Assembly: GCA_035295165.1 (NCBI GenBank)
Contig: DATGJN010000080.1
Span: 1-51,731, forward strand
DNA: 51,731 nucleotides
Source of the DNA: a bacterium
GTDB taxonomy: Bacteria > Sysuimicrobiota > Sysuimicrobiia > Sysuimicrobiales > Segetimicrobiaceae
Direction: 5' to 3'
Below, piece by piece: positions 7,605 through 15,775 of this stretch. Position 1 is the stretch's first letter. The number at the start of each line of letters is the position of its first letter. The notes under the pieces were generated by a model. That model had not been told where the DNA came from. It was given only the letters and a program-made list of their open reading frames with translations, and ran no database searches. Made by a program: the position numbers and the translations under genes.

Positions 7605-8540
7605 ATGGCGATCAACCTCCACCAACTCAAAATCTTTCACACCGTGGCCAGATCCGGCAGCTTCTCGCGCGCGGCGGCTGAACTGAAAATCAGCCAGCCG
7701 TCCGTGAGCATCCAGGTCGGAGATCTAGAGCGCCAGTTCGGCGTCGAGCTCTTCGAGCAGGCGGGGAAGGCCGCCCGGATGACCGAAGCGGGCCGGATCC
7801 TCGATGCCTATGCCGGCCGGATCCTGGCGCTCATCGACGAGACGCGCGGCGCGATCGACGAGGTCAAGGGCCTCCGCCGGGGTCGACTCCTGATCGGCGC
7901 GACGTCGACGCCCGGGGCCTACCTGCTGCCAGGACTGTTGAGTCGGTTCCGCGAGCAGTACGCGCACGTCGAATTGGGCCTGCGGATCGCCGGGACGCGG
8001 CGCATCCAGGAGATGCTGCTGCAGCGCGAGTTGGACCTCGGCGTTGTGGGCGGACACGTCACCCAGCGGGACGTCGAGGCCGTGCCGATCGCCACCGACG
8101 AGCTGGTGCTGATCACGGCACCCGGCCATCGGTTCGCGTCGATGCCGTCGGTGGCGACCCCGGACCTCGCCGGCGAGCCGTTCATTCTGCGCGAACGCGG
8201 ATCCGGCACCCGCGAGGTCGTGGACGAGGCGCTGCATCGTGTCGGCGCCCACCTCACGCCCGCGATGGAACTCGAAGGCGCGGAGATGGTCAAACAAGCC
8301 GTGGCCGCCAATCTGGGCGTGTCGATCCTCTCGCGGTGGGCGGTGGCGATCGACGTCGCCGCGGGCCGTCTCTGCATCGCACCGATCGACGGGGTACGGA
8401 TCACGCGAGAGATTCTGCTCGTCTACCATCGGGACCGCCGCCTGCCGCATCTCGCCCGCGCATTCGCCGAGATGGTGGCACCGGCCTGGCACGCCCCCGC
8501 CTCGTCGGGCGCTGCCCCTCCCGCGGCGGGTCGCGCGTAG
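7605..8540 (+). CDS. LysR-family transcriptional regulator
   Basis: The protein has 311 residues from ATG 7605 (GTGGGAGA upstream). Residues 1-60 form the winged helix-turn-helix (LHQLKIFHTVARSGSFSRAA and SQPSVSIQVGDLERQFG). A linker helix follows, then a periplasmic-binding-like effector domain (about 90-295) with the LPGLLSRFREQYAHVEL and GVSILSRWAV features of CysB/CbbR-like regulators. LysR proteins usually regulate themselves and a divergent neighbour; here the divergent gene is selD. The gene downstream in the same direction is a phosphatase. No T-N11-A operator was picked out. The tail after ~300 is Pro/Ala-rich. The effector is unknown. Confidence 0.88.
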   Translation: MAINLHQLKIFHTVARSGSFSRAAAELKISQPSVSIQVGDLERQFGVELFEQAGKAARMTEAGRILDAYAGRILALIDETRGAIDEVKGLRRGRLLIGATSTPGAYLLPGLLSRFREQYAHVELGLRIAGTRRIQEMLLQRELDLGVVGGHVTQRDVEAVPIATDELVLITAPGHRFASMPSVATPDLAGEPFILRERGSGTREVVDEALHRVGAHLTPAMELEGAEMVKQAVAANLGVSILSRWAVAIDVAAGRLCIAPIDGVRITREILLVYHRDRRLPHLARAFAEMVAPAWHAPASSGAAPPAAGRA

Positions 8541-8598
8541 CCGGCGCCCGCGCCGGCCGCGCCGCGCACCGACACACTCCAGCGAGAGGGGGAGTTTC

Positions 8599-9060
8599 AT
8601 GGAGATCTTTGAGATCCTCAAGGACCGCCTGTATCAAAGCGGCGCGCCGGAGGAAGCGGCCGAGTGGGCGTCGATTCACGCCCTCGGCATCGATACGGTC
8701 GTCGACCTCTTCGGGACGCTGGACCCCGGCGTGCCGACGGAACCCAACTCGATCCTCTACATCTTCTGGCCGATCGCGGACCATGCGGAGCTCCCCGATC
8801 TCACGATCCTGAACGTCCTGGTTGACACCGTGGTGCGCCTCATTCAACTGAACCACAAGATACTCGTCCACTGCCACCGCGGCAAAAGCCGCTCGGGACT
8901 CATCAACGCGCTTGTGGCCATGAAGATCTTCGGGATCACCGGCGCGGAGGCCGTCGACCTCGTGCGGCGCCAGCGGCCGGGGGCGCTCGCCAACCCCGTG
9001 TTTGCGGCCTATCTCGAGGCGCTCCCCGCGCCGGCTCGATCCGCGACGCCGACGACGTGA
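8599..9060 (+). CDS. Dual-specificity/tyrosine-type protein phosphatase
   Basis: This 153-residue protein starts at ATG 8599 behind GAGGGGGAG. Residues ~94-101 hold the P-loop HCHRGKSR, an HC-x5-R signature with catalytic Cys and Arg. The preceding general-acid region contains a conserved Asp (FWPIADHAELPD), and the N-terminus (LKDRLYQSGAPEEAAEW) resembles bacterial and archaeal DSP-fold enzymes. It should remove phosphate from tyrosine, serine/threonine or a small phosphomonoester through a cysteinyl-phosphate intermediate in the cytoplasm. It lies 58 nt after lysR in the same direction and ends before a likely terminator. No kinase is nearby, so the substrate is unknown. Confidence 0.82.
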   Translation: MEIFEILKDRLYQSGAPEEAAEWASIHALGIDTVVDLFGTLDPGVPTEPNSILYIFWPIADHAELPDLTILNVLVDTVVRLIQLNHKILVHCHRGKSRSGLINALVAMKIFGITGAEAVDLVRRQRPGALANPVFAAYLEALPAPARSATPTT

Positions 9061-9088
9061 CGGGCCGTCCTCACGCCTGATCGGCCCG
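9061..9088. terminator. Inverted repeat between convergent phosphatase and binding-protein genes
   Basis: CGGGCCG (9061-9067) and CGGCCCG (9082-9088) form a 7-bp stem with a 14-nt loop between two convergent genes. No T-run is present, so this is a weak call from position. Confidence 0.35.
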
Positions 9089-9121
9089 CCCGCGCCCGGT
9101 GACGTGTGCCCGCAGGGCGCG

Positions 9122-10672
9122 CTATTTCTCGGTCATCCAGGTCGTCCGCAGACCGATGTACGACGTGTTGAGGTAGTGCTGATAGCCGTGCACGTTTCGC
9201 CGCGCCGCCTCGTACTGCGTCGAGTGGAACAGGAACACCATCGGGACGGTGTCCTGGAGCCGCAGCTGGGCCTGATCGTACAGCGCCCGACGCTTTGAGT
9301 CGACGGCCACGAGGCGCGCCTGCTCGACGAGCTTGTCGAACTGCGCGTCGGAATAGCCCTCAAAGTTGCTGCCGGCGCCCGTATGGAAGTTGTTGTAGAG
9401 GAAGTCGTCGGGATCGGTCTGGCCGGACGTCCCGAGAATCGTGAGCGTGAAGTGCTTCTGGAACACGGTCGGGAGATAGACGCTCCAATCCGCCGCGACG
9501 ATCTTGGTCCGGATGCCGATCTTGGCGAGTTGCGCCTGAATGAGCTCGGCCGGCGTCCGGAGAAAATCGTACGTACTGGTCACGTACAGGTCCGCGTCCA
9601 GCCCGTTCGGGAACCCGGCCTCCGCCATCAAGCGCTTCGCGCGGTCGAGATCGACCTTGTCGTACACGTTCTTCCTCAGCGCGTAGTAGTTCCCGGGCGG
9701 GATCGCGGTGCCGGTGGCGACGACGCCGCCCACGCCGAACAGCGCGGTGTCCACGATCTCCTTGCGGTTGATCGCCCACGCCATCGCCTGACGGACCTTC
9801 ACGTTGTTGAAGGGCGCGACCGTGTTGTTGATGTAGAGACCGCGGAAGTTGGCAGAGAGCCCCCCGATCACCTCGACGTTCGGATCGGCCCGTAGGCTCT
9901 GCACGTCCGACGAGGGCACGTACTCGATCCAGTCCACGTTCCCCGTCCGGAGCGCCGTCGAGCGGGCGACCGCGTCAGGATAGAATACGAACTCGATGCG
10001 GTCGATGTAGGGGAGGCGCCGCCCGGTCGCGTCGGTGCCCCAAAAGTCGCCGCTCCGCACCAGGATCATGCGCTGCTGTGGAGTATACCCGACGAACCGG
10101 AACGGCCCCGTCCCCACGGGTTCCTTGTTGAGGTCCCCGTCCCGCTCCACGATCTCGTGGGGCACGATCACGTTCGTGGACAGGGCCAGCTTGGCCAGGA
10201 GCGGCGAGAACGGCTGCTTGAGCCGAATCGCAACGGTGAGCGGCCCCGCAACCGTGACGGTGTCGATGATCGCGAAGTCCGACGCGCGCGGCGATTTCGT
10301 TTTCGGATCGCGGATACGGTTCAGCGAGTACACGACGTCGTCCGCGGTCATCGACCGGCCGTTGTGAAACTTCACGTTCGGCCGAAGATGAAAGGTCCAG
10401 GTCAACCCGTCCGTCGAGGTCGTCCACGACGCGGCCAAGCTGGGAAGAACGTGCAGCGATGGGTCGACCGTCACGAGGGTGTCGTAGACGTTCTCCATCA
10501 TGTTCCGCGTCGCCGTCGCGGTCGTCGTGTGCGGGTCCAGCCCGACGGGGTCGGTCTGCATCCCCGCGCGCAGCGTGCCCCCGTACCGCGGCCCCGGCGC
10601 CTGCGCGAGCGCGGCCGGCAGAACCAGGAACAGTACCATGCTGACCACCACGAGCCACCGCATCGTCCGCAT
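9122..10672 (-). CDS. ABC transporter substrate-binding protein, family 5 (peptide/nickel type)
   Basis: This is a 516-residue extracytoplasmic solute-binding protein. The ATG at 10672 follows GGGGAGGT. Residues 1-23 are a signal peptide (MRWLVVVSMVLFLVLPAALA) with no lipobox Cys, so it may be free or anchored otherwise. The mature start (PRYGGTLRAGMQTDPVGLDP) and the segments TWTFHLRPNVKFHNGR, VRQAMAWAINRKEIV and a C-terminal QLRLQDTVPMVFLFH are standard SBP_bac_5 landmarks. The family binds oligopeptides, dipeptides, nickel or opines for import. It is the last gene of a three-gene operon (permease, permease, binding protein). Ligand specificity cannot be read from sequence. Confidence 0.93.
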   Translation of the reverse strand: MRTMRWLVVVSMVLFLVLPAALAQAPGPRYGGTLRAGMQTDPVGLDPHTTTATATRNMMENVYDTLVTVDPSLHVLPSLAASWTTSTDGLTWTFHLRPNVKFHNGRSMTADDVVYSLNRIRDPKTKSPRASDFAIIDTVTVAGPLTVAIRLKQPFSPLLAKLALSTNVIVPHEIVERDGDLNKEPVGTGPFRFVGYTPQQRMILVRSGDFWGTDATGRRLPYIDRIEFVFYPDAVARSTALRTGNVDWIEYVPSSDVQSLRADPNVEVIGGLSANFRGLYINNTVAPFNNVKVRQAMAWAINRKEIVDTALFGVGGVVATGTAIPPGNYYALRKNVYDKVDLDRAKRLMAEAGFPNGLDADLYVTSTYDFLRTPAELIQAQLAKIGIRTKIVAADWSVYLPTVFQKHFTLTILGTSGQTDPDDFLYNNFHTGAGSNFEGYSDAQFDKLVEQARLVAVDSKRRALYDQAQLRLQDTVPMVFLFHSTQYEAARRNVHGYQHYLNTSYIGLRTTWMTEK

Positions 10673-10693
10673 CCTGTACCTCCCCTGATCGAT

Positions 10694-11581
10694 CTATCCG
10701 ATCCCGTGCAGGTGCGGGTCCAACGCGTCCCGCACGCCGTCACCCAGCAGGTTGAACCCCAGCACCGTCATCGTGATCGCGAGGCCGGGCCCCATCGCCG
10801 GCCACACGCTGAACTGCATCACGGCGCGCCCCTCCGCGACCATCTGCCCCCAACTCGGCGCCGGCGGCTGCGTGCCGAGTCCCAGGAACGACAGGGCCGC
10901 CTCCGCCAGGATCGCAAACGCGAGTCGCAGCGTGCTCTCGACGATGAGCGGCGCCGCCGCGTTCGGTAGGATGTGACGCCGCAGGATGCGGGCGTCCCCG
11001 GCGCCGACCGCCCGCGCGGCGTCGACGTACTCCTCGTGGCGCACGGTCAACACGGCGGCCCGCGCGACGCGCGCCATCGGCGCCGCGTACACGACGGCGA
11101 TCGCGATCACCACGTTCCAGAACCCACCGCCCAGAAACGCCAGCAGCGCGATCGCGAGCAGAATCGCGGGAAACGCGAGCACGACGTCCGACACGCGCAT
11201 CACCGCGGCATCGAACGTCCGACCCCAGTAGCCGCACAGCGCCCCGAGGGTCCCGCCGCTGAGGAGCGCAAAGCCGACGGAAAACACGCCCACCCCAAGC
11301 GAGATCCGACCGCCGTACAGCACGCGCGCGAAGATGTCCCGCCCGTACAGGTCGGTTCCGAACAGATGCGCCGCGCTCGGCGCCTGCAGGCGCAACGCGG
11401 GCGCGACCTGGATGGGATCGTAGCGCGTGAGCACCGGAGCGCCGAGCGCACCGGCGACGACCAGCCCGAGCAACACGACCCCCACCCGCGCGCCGACGTG
11501 CCGCACGACGCGCGTGCCAAGGCCGCGCAGGCGCCCGGCGACGACGTTAGCCGTAGCGGACGCGAGGGTCGAGGAAACCAT
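10694..11581 (-). CDS. ABC transporter permease, DppC/OppC type
   Basis: The protein has 295 residues from ATG 11581, which overlaps the end of the upstream permease gene by 35 bp and implies coupled translation. It carries the N-terminal OppC_N-like segment (LTRYDPIQVAP, HLFGTDLYGRDIFARVLYGG), six predicted membrane spans and the EAA loop contacting the ATPase (YVDAARAVGAGDARILRRH). The C-terminus (FNLLGDGVRDALDPH) is typical of the family. It forms the channel with the DppB-type partner. No in-frame start lies between 11581 and the conserved region, which supports this choice over a shorter form. The binding-protein gene follows after 21 bp. Confidence 0.92.
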   Translation of the reverse strand: MVSSTLASATANVVAGRLRGLGTRVVRHVGARVGVVLLGLVVAGALGAPVLTRYDPIQVAPALRLQAPSAAHLFGTDLYGRDIFARVLYGGRISLGVGVFSVGFALLSGGTLGALCGYWGRTFDAAVMRVSDVVLAFPAILLAIALLAFLGGGFWNVVIAIAVVYAAPMARVARAAVLTVRHEEYVDAARAVGAGDARILRRHILPNAAAPLIVESTLRLAFAILAEAALSFLGLGTQPPAPSWGQMVAEGRAVMQFSVWPAMGPGLAITMTVLGFNLLGDGVRDALDPHLHGIG

Positions 11582-12473
11582 AGAAGACGTCCACGCAGAG
11601 ATTGACGAACACAAACGACAGCGCGATCGCCAGCACCGCGCCCTGGATGACCGGGTAGTCGCGGAGGTTGATCCCTTCGAGCGCGTACCGGCCGATTCCC
11701 GGCAGGCTGAAGATCTGCTCGATGATCACCGCTCCGCCGAGCAGCGTCCCGAATTGGAGACCGATCACGGTGACCACGGGAATCAGCGCGTTCCGCAGTG
11801 CGTGCCACAGGATCACGCGCGGCTCGTCCAGGCCCTTCGCCCGCGCGGTCCTGACGTACGAGCGCGTCAGCACCTCCAGGAGACTGCTGCGCACGATGCG
11901 GGCGATTGCCGCCGCAAGCGCAAGGCCGAGAGATACCGCGGGCAGCACCATGTGCGTGAGGTTGGCGCCGACCCCGTCGCTGGGCGCGTAGTACCCGGTC
12001 GGCGGGAGCCAGCCGAGGCGCAGCGAGAAGAGCAGGATCAACAGCACGGCCAGCCAAAACGACGGCACCGACAGACCGAGCAGCACGAAGATGTTCGCGA
12101 GATAGTCGCCGGCGCGCCCGCGTTGGAGGGCTGCGGCAATGCCGGTCGGAATGCCGATCACGAGGGCGACCCCGAGCCCGAGGCAGGACAGCTCGATCGT
12201 GACCGGAAACCGGTGAGCGAGCTCCGGACCGACCGGCAGCCCCGTGCGCAGCGACTTCCCCAAGTCGCCTTCCGCGACGCCGGCGAGGTACGCGGCCAAC
12301 TGCGCGGCCAGCGGTCGGTCGAGGCCGAACATCCGCCGGAGTTCTGCGACGCGCTGGGGGGAGATCGACGCTTCCAGGCTGACCATCTGCGTCACGACAT
12401 CCCCAGGCACAAGCCGGATCAACAGAAACACAGCGACGAGCACGCCGAACGCCGTTGGAACCGCGAGGGCCAT
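11547..12473 (-). CDS. ABC transporter permease, DppB/OppB type
   Basis: Membrane permease of ~308 residues with the DppB order: an N-terminal span (PTAFGVLVAVFLLIRLVPGD), a conserved periplasmic loop (FGLDRPLAAQ), several spans, the EAA loop (YVRTARAKGLDEPRVILWH) and the C-terminal GFLDPRVRYG. The ATG at 12473 is the first ordinary start. In-frame codons before it read L-G-A-Y-L-L-R-R, which matches the usual start of this family. A CTG at 12497 has GGAGAGGAG ahead of it, so translation may really begin at that rare codon. It is the first gene of the operon with the DppC-type permease and binding protein. No ATPase genes are linked. Confidence 0.9.
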   Translation of the reverse strand: MALAVPTAFGVLVAVFLLIRLVPGDVVTQMVSLEASISPQRVAELRRMFGLDRPLAAQLAAYLAGVAEGDLGKSLRTGLPVGPELAHRFPVTIELSCLGLGVALVIGIPTGIAAALQRGRAGDYLANIFVLLGLSVPSFWLAVLLILLFSLRLGWLPPTGYYAPSDGVGANLTHMVLPAVSLGLALAAAIARIVRSSLLEVLTRSYVRTARAKGLDEPRVILWHALRNALIPVVTVIGLQFGTLLGGAVIIEQIFSLPGIGRYALEGINLRDYPVIQGAVLAIALSFVFVNLCVDVFYGFLDPRVRYG

Positions 12474-12630
12474 GCGGCGAAGCAGGTAGGCGCCCAGGGG
12501 AACTCCTCTCCGACGGCCGCAGCCCCCAACGTCGAGGAGCTGGGCGCTCGATGCCCGCCACCTTTCTTCGGCACGAAAGCGGGGTCCTGCTGCGCCGGTC
12601 CGGGCGCCTGCGCCAACCGAGGCCGTCCCG

Positions 12631-12660
12631 TTGACGTTCCTCGGACGATAATGCTATGAT
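12631..12660 (+). promoter_or_regulatory. Sigma-70-type promoter of the serine operon
   Basis: TTGACG (12631-12636) and TATGAT (12655-12660) are 18 bp apart. This places transcription start near 12667, exactly where the T-box leader begins. Confidence 0.7.
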
Positions 12661-12665
12661 GCCCC

Positions 12666-12913
12666 GAGCAGGGCGATGACGGAGACGCGTCGGCCCGTGC
12701 CGCTCCCCAAGAGAGCCGGTGGCGGTGGAACCCGGCGGAGACGGACGGACGGCATCCACTCTCGAGCCGCGGTCGGATCGCGCGGTGGCACGCGCGTGAA
12801 GGAACTGCCGGGTACGCCCGTTACCGCGATCAAGCGCCGGACCGCCTGTGCGGGGTCCGGAAATGGAGTGGCACCGCGAGCGTTCTCGCCTCCGTATGGC
12901 GAGAGCGTTTTTT
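12666..12913 (+). promoter_or_regulatory. T-box riboswitch, probably serine-specific
   Basis: The leader shows the ordered T-box marks. First comes GCAGGGCGATGACGG (kink-turn side of stem I, ~12667-12682), then the distal motif AGAGAGCCGGTGGCGGTGG (from 12710). The antiterminator T-box TGGCACCGCG (12869-12878) follows, directly before an intrinsic terminator. Uncharged tRNA would pair with the specifier and the T-box bulge and block termination. A TCC codon followed by A (12755-12757) sits where the specifier is expected. It would pair with tRNA-Ser(GGA), which is encoded in this same window. Downstream genes are an aminotransferase, serA and serS, so serine control fits. The element is seen directly; specifier placement is inferred by eye. 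Confidence 0.88.
12881..12913 (+). terminator. Intrinsic terminator of the T-box leader
   Basis: CGTTCTCGCC (12881-12890) pairs with GGCGAGAGCG (12898-12907), with one G-T pair, and is followed by six T (12908-12913). It competes with the antiterminator formed by the T-box sequence just upstream. Confidence 0.88.
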
Positions 12914-12958
12914 GTTTGTGTCGGATCGCACCTGAGACGCGTGACGAGGAGGAGAGCG

Positions 12959-14125
12959 ATGGCCCAAACCAACCTGCTGCTGATTCCCGGCCCCACCCCA
13001 CTGCCGCCCGAGGTGCTGCGGGCCATGGACCGGCAGATGACCAACCACCGCGGCCCGGCGTTCGGCCGGCTGATGGGCGAAACGATGGATGGTCTAAAGG
13101 AGATCTTCCAGACCAAAAACGACATCATCCCGCTCGTCTCCTCCGGGACGGGCGGTCTCGAGGCGACGGTCACGAACTTCCTGTCGGCGGGCGACCGCGT
13201 GCTCTCGATCAACAACGGCTCCTTCTGCGAGCGGTTCGCCGCCATCGCGGAGCGCTACGGGGCCCGCGTCGACCGCGTCACCGCTGAATGGGGCCACCCC
13301 GTGCCGCTCGACGCGATCAGCGAGCGCATCCGGGGGGACGCCAAGCGCGAATATCGCGCGGTGCTAGTCACCCAGAGCGAAACGAGCACCGGCGTCCACA
13401 ACGATGTGCGGGCGATCCGCGGGGCCCTCGGTGACCACCCCGCGCTCCTGGTGGTCGACGCCGTCAGCAGCCTCGGGGCCATTCCCCTCGAGACCGACGC
13501 CTGGGGCGTCGACGTCGTCGTCACGGGGTCGCAGAAGGCCCTGATGAGTCCGCCGGGCATGGCCTTCGTGAGCGTGAGCGACCGCGCCTGGACGGCGGCC
13601 GAGCGGTCCACCACGCCGCGGTTCTACCTCGATCTGGGCCGCGGTCGGACGGCGGTTCACGATCGCGTCCCTTCCACGCCGTTCACCACCGCCATGACGG
13701 TCGCCTATGCGGTGCACGCGGCGGTCGGGCTGATCCTCCACGAGGGCCTGCCCCAAGTTTTCGAGCGACACCGGCGGATGGCGCGGATGGTCCGAGCCGG
13801 CGTTCGGGGCATGGGCCTCGCCCCGCTCGTCGAGGACGCGTACGCCGTCAACTCGGTGACCCCCGTGCTGATGCCGGAGAACGTGGACGGCAAGGCCGTG
13901 GTGGCGCGCGCCCGCGACGCCTACGACGTGCTGCTTGGAGCCGGGATCGGACGCTTGGATCGCAGCACCGTGCGGATCGGCCACCTCGGATACACAAAGA
14001 CGGAGTGGCTGCTCACCGGTCTCGAGACGCTCGGCCGCTCCCTCGGCGATGTGGGCCACCCGGTCGCGACCGAAGCCGGCGTGGCCGCGGCGCGGCTCGC
14101 GCTCGAGACCGCGCCGCAGCGGTAA
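12959..14125 (+). CDS. Class V aminotransferase (serine/alanine-glyoxylate family), likely in serine synthesis
   Basis: This PLP enzyme has 388 residues from ATG 12959 (ACGAGGAGG upstream, 45 nt after the T-box terminator). The start LLLIPGPTPLPPEVL, the SSGTGGLEATVTNF phosphate-binding region, Asp167 in VVDAVSS and the PLP Lys193 in TGSQKALMSPPG identify the alanine-glyoxylate/serine-pyruvate branch. The position just ahead of serA suggests it supplies the transamination step from 3-phosphohydroxypyruvate, in place of a classical SerC, as seen in some archaea and Gram-positives. That role is inferred; it could equally be a serine-glyoxylate enzyme. It is the first gene of the T-box-controlled operon. 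Confidence 0.85.
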   Translation: MAQTNLLLIPGPTPLPPEVLRAMDRQMTNHRGPAFGRLMGETMDGLKEIFQTKNDIIPLVSSGTGGLEATVTNFLSAGDRVLSINNGSFCERFAAIAERYGARVDRVTAEWGHPVPLDAISERIRGDAKREYRAVLVTQSETSTGVHNDVRAIRGALGDHPALLVVDAVSSLGAIPLETDAWGVDVVVTGSQKALMSPPGMAFVSVSDRAWTAAERSTTPRFYLDLGRGRTAVHDRVPSTPFTTAMTVAYAVHAAVGLILHEGLPQVFERHRRMARMVRAGVRGMGLAPLVEDAYAVNSVTPVLMPENVDGKAVVARARDAYDVLLGAGIGRLDRSTVRIGHLGYTKTEWLLTGLETLGRSLGDVGHPVATEAGVAAARLALETAPQR

Positions 14126-14136
14126 CGACCGGTTCC

Positions 14137-15714
14137 ATGCGCGTTCTTGTTGCCGACGGGCTGGCGGAGGAAGGCCTGAACCGGCTACGTGACGCCGGGG
14201 AGGTCGTGGTGCACCGCGGGCTGTCGGAGGATGAGCTGTGCGGCCTCCTCCCGGAGGCCGAGGCGGTCGTCGTGCGGAGCCGCACGCGCGTCACGTCGCG
14301 CGCGCTCCGCGACGCCGGCCGTCTCCGAGTGATCGCCCGCGCCGGTGTTGGCGTGGACAACATCGACGTGGACGCGGCGACCCGCCGGGGCATCCTCGTC
14401 CTGAACACGCCGGACAGCAGCACGACCGCCGCGGCCGAGCACACCCTGGCGATGGTGCTGTCGTTGGTGCGGCGCATCCCCCAGGCGCACGCCTCGTTGG
14501 CCGCCGGAGAGTGGGCGCGCGACAAGTTCCTCGGCATCGAACTGGCGGGTAAGACGCTTGGCGTCGCCGGTCTCGGGAAGATCGGCAGCGAGGTCGCGCG
14601 GCGCGCCCGCGCGTTTCAGATGCGCGTCCTCGCCTACGACCCGTACGTCACCGAGGAACGCGCGCGGCGTCTGGACGTGGAACTCGCGCCCTGGGACGCG
14701 GTTCTTCGGGAGAGCGACATCCTCACACTCCACGTGCCGCTGCGGTCGGACACCACGGCCCTGATCGGCCCCGGTGAGCTTGCGATCATGAAACCCGGGG
14801 CGCGGCTCGTGAACTGCGCGCGTGGGGGCCTCGTGGACGAAACCGCACTCCTCGACGCCCTGAACCGCGGGGCGATCGCCGGGGCCGCGCTCGACGTGTT
14901 CGAGGAGGAACCCCCCCGACCCGGGCACCCCCTGATCGGCCACCCCCGCGTCGTCGCCACACCCCACCTCGGCGGGTCCACCGTCGAGGCCCAGCGGCTG
15001 ATTGCCGTGGAGATCGCGGACCAGGTGCTGGCGGCCCTCAACGGCGCGCCGGTGCGCGGAGCGGTCAACGCGCCGGCCCTCGGCACGGAGGTGTGGCAGC
15101 GGCTTGATCCGTTCATGCGGCTGACCGACACCCTCGGCAGCCTCACCCAACAGCTCGTAGAAGGCCAGGTCGCCGCCGTGTCCCTCAGCTACGAAGGAGA
15201 GGTCGCGCAGTTGCAGACGGATCCGCTGACGGCGGCGTTTCTCGTCGGGTTGCTCCGCCACGTGTCCGACGAGCCGGTCAATCCGGTGAACGCGGTCGTC
15301 GTGGCCAAGGAGCGCGGCCTGCGGGTCAGCGAGTCACGCACGGACCTGTGCGAGGACTTCGCGAGCCAGGTCCTGGCGGAGATCCAGACCTCGCACGGAA
15401 CATTCCACATCGGCGGCACACTCTTCGGACATCGGGAACCGAAGATCACGCAGCTCAACGGCTGGGAGCTCGACCTCGCGCCGGCACCGGAGATGCTGTT
15501 CGTCTGGAACGCAGACCGGCCGGGCATGATCGGCCGAGTCGGGACCATCCTCGGCCGCCACCGCGTCAACATCGCCAACATGCACGTGGGTCGCCGGAAC
15601 GCTGGCGGCGAGGCGGTGATGGTGTTGACGCTGGACGCGCCACCCCCTGCGGCGGCGGTCGAAGAGATGACCACTGCCGACGGCATCACCGCAGTGAGGC
15701 ACGTGCGCCTGTGA
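14137..15714 (+). CDS. serA: D-3-phosphoglycerate dehydrogenase
   Basis: SerA oxidises 3-phosphoglycerate to 3-phosphohydroxypyruvate with NAD+, the first step of serine synthesis. The protein has 525 residues from ATG 14137, 11 nt after the aminotransferase stop. It shows the long four-part form: a catalytic domain split around the NAD-binding Rossmann core (LGVAGLGKIGSEVARRA), Arg in NCARGGLVDE, and His in ATPHLGGST. These are followed by the intervening ASB domain (~320-450) and a C-terminal ACT domain (MLFVWNADRPGMIGRVGTIL) that usually binds serine for feedback. It is the middle gene of the T-box operon with serS downstream, so expression should follow tRNA-Ser charging. Confidence 0.95.
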   Translation: MRVLVADGLAEEGLNRLRDAGEVVVHRGLSEDELCGLLPEAEAVVVRSRTRVTSRALRDAGRLRVIARAGVGVDNIDVDAATRRGILVLNTPDSSTTAAAEHTLAMVLSLVRRIPQAHASLAAGEWARDKFLGIELAGKTLGVAGLGKIGSEVARRARAFQMRVLAYDPYVTEERARRLDVELAPWDAVLRESDILTLHVPLRSDTTALIGPGELAIMKPGARLVNCARGGLVDETALLDALNRGAIAGAALDVFEEEPPRPGHPLIGHPRVVATPHLGGSTVEAQRLIAVEIADQVLAALNGAPVRGAVNAPALGTEVWQRLDPFMRLTDTLGSLTQQLVEGQVAAVSLSYEGEVAQLQTDPLTAAFLVGLLRHVSDEPVNPVNAVVVAKERGLRVSESRTDLCEDFASQVLAEIQTSHGTFHIGGTLFGHREPKITQLNGWELDLAPAPEMLFVWNADRPGMIGRVGTILGRHRVNIANMHVGRRNAGGEAVMVLTLDAPPPAAAVEEMTTADGITAVRHVRL

Positions 15715-15775
15715 GACCCTGGACCGTCGGCCGGGCGCACGGTCGACGCCCACGGCGGACGACGAGGACACGCCG

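Noticed and set aside
11200-13245. A long minus-strand frame across the T-box and permease region
   Set aside because: It runs through the riboswitch and two permeases and encodes no recognisable protein.
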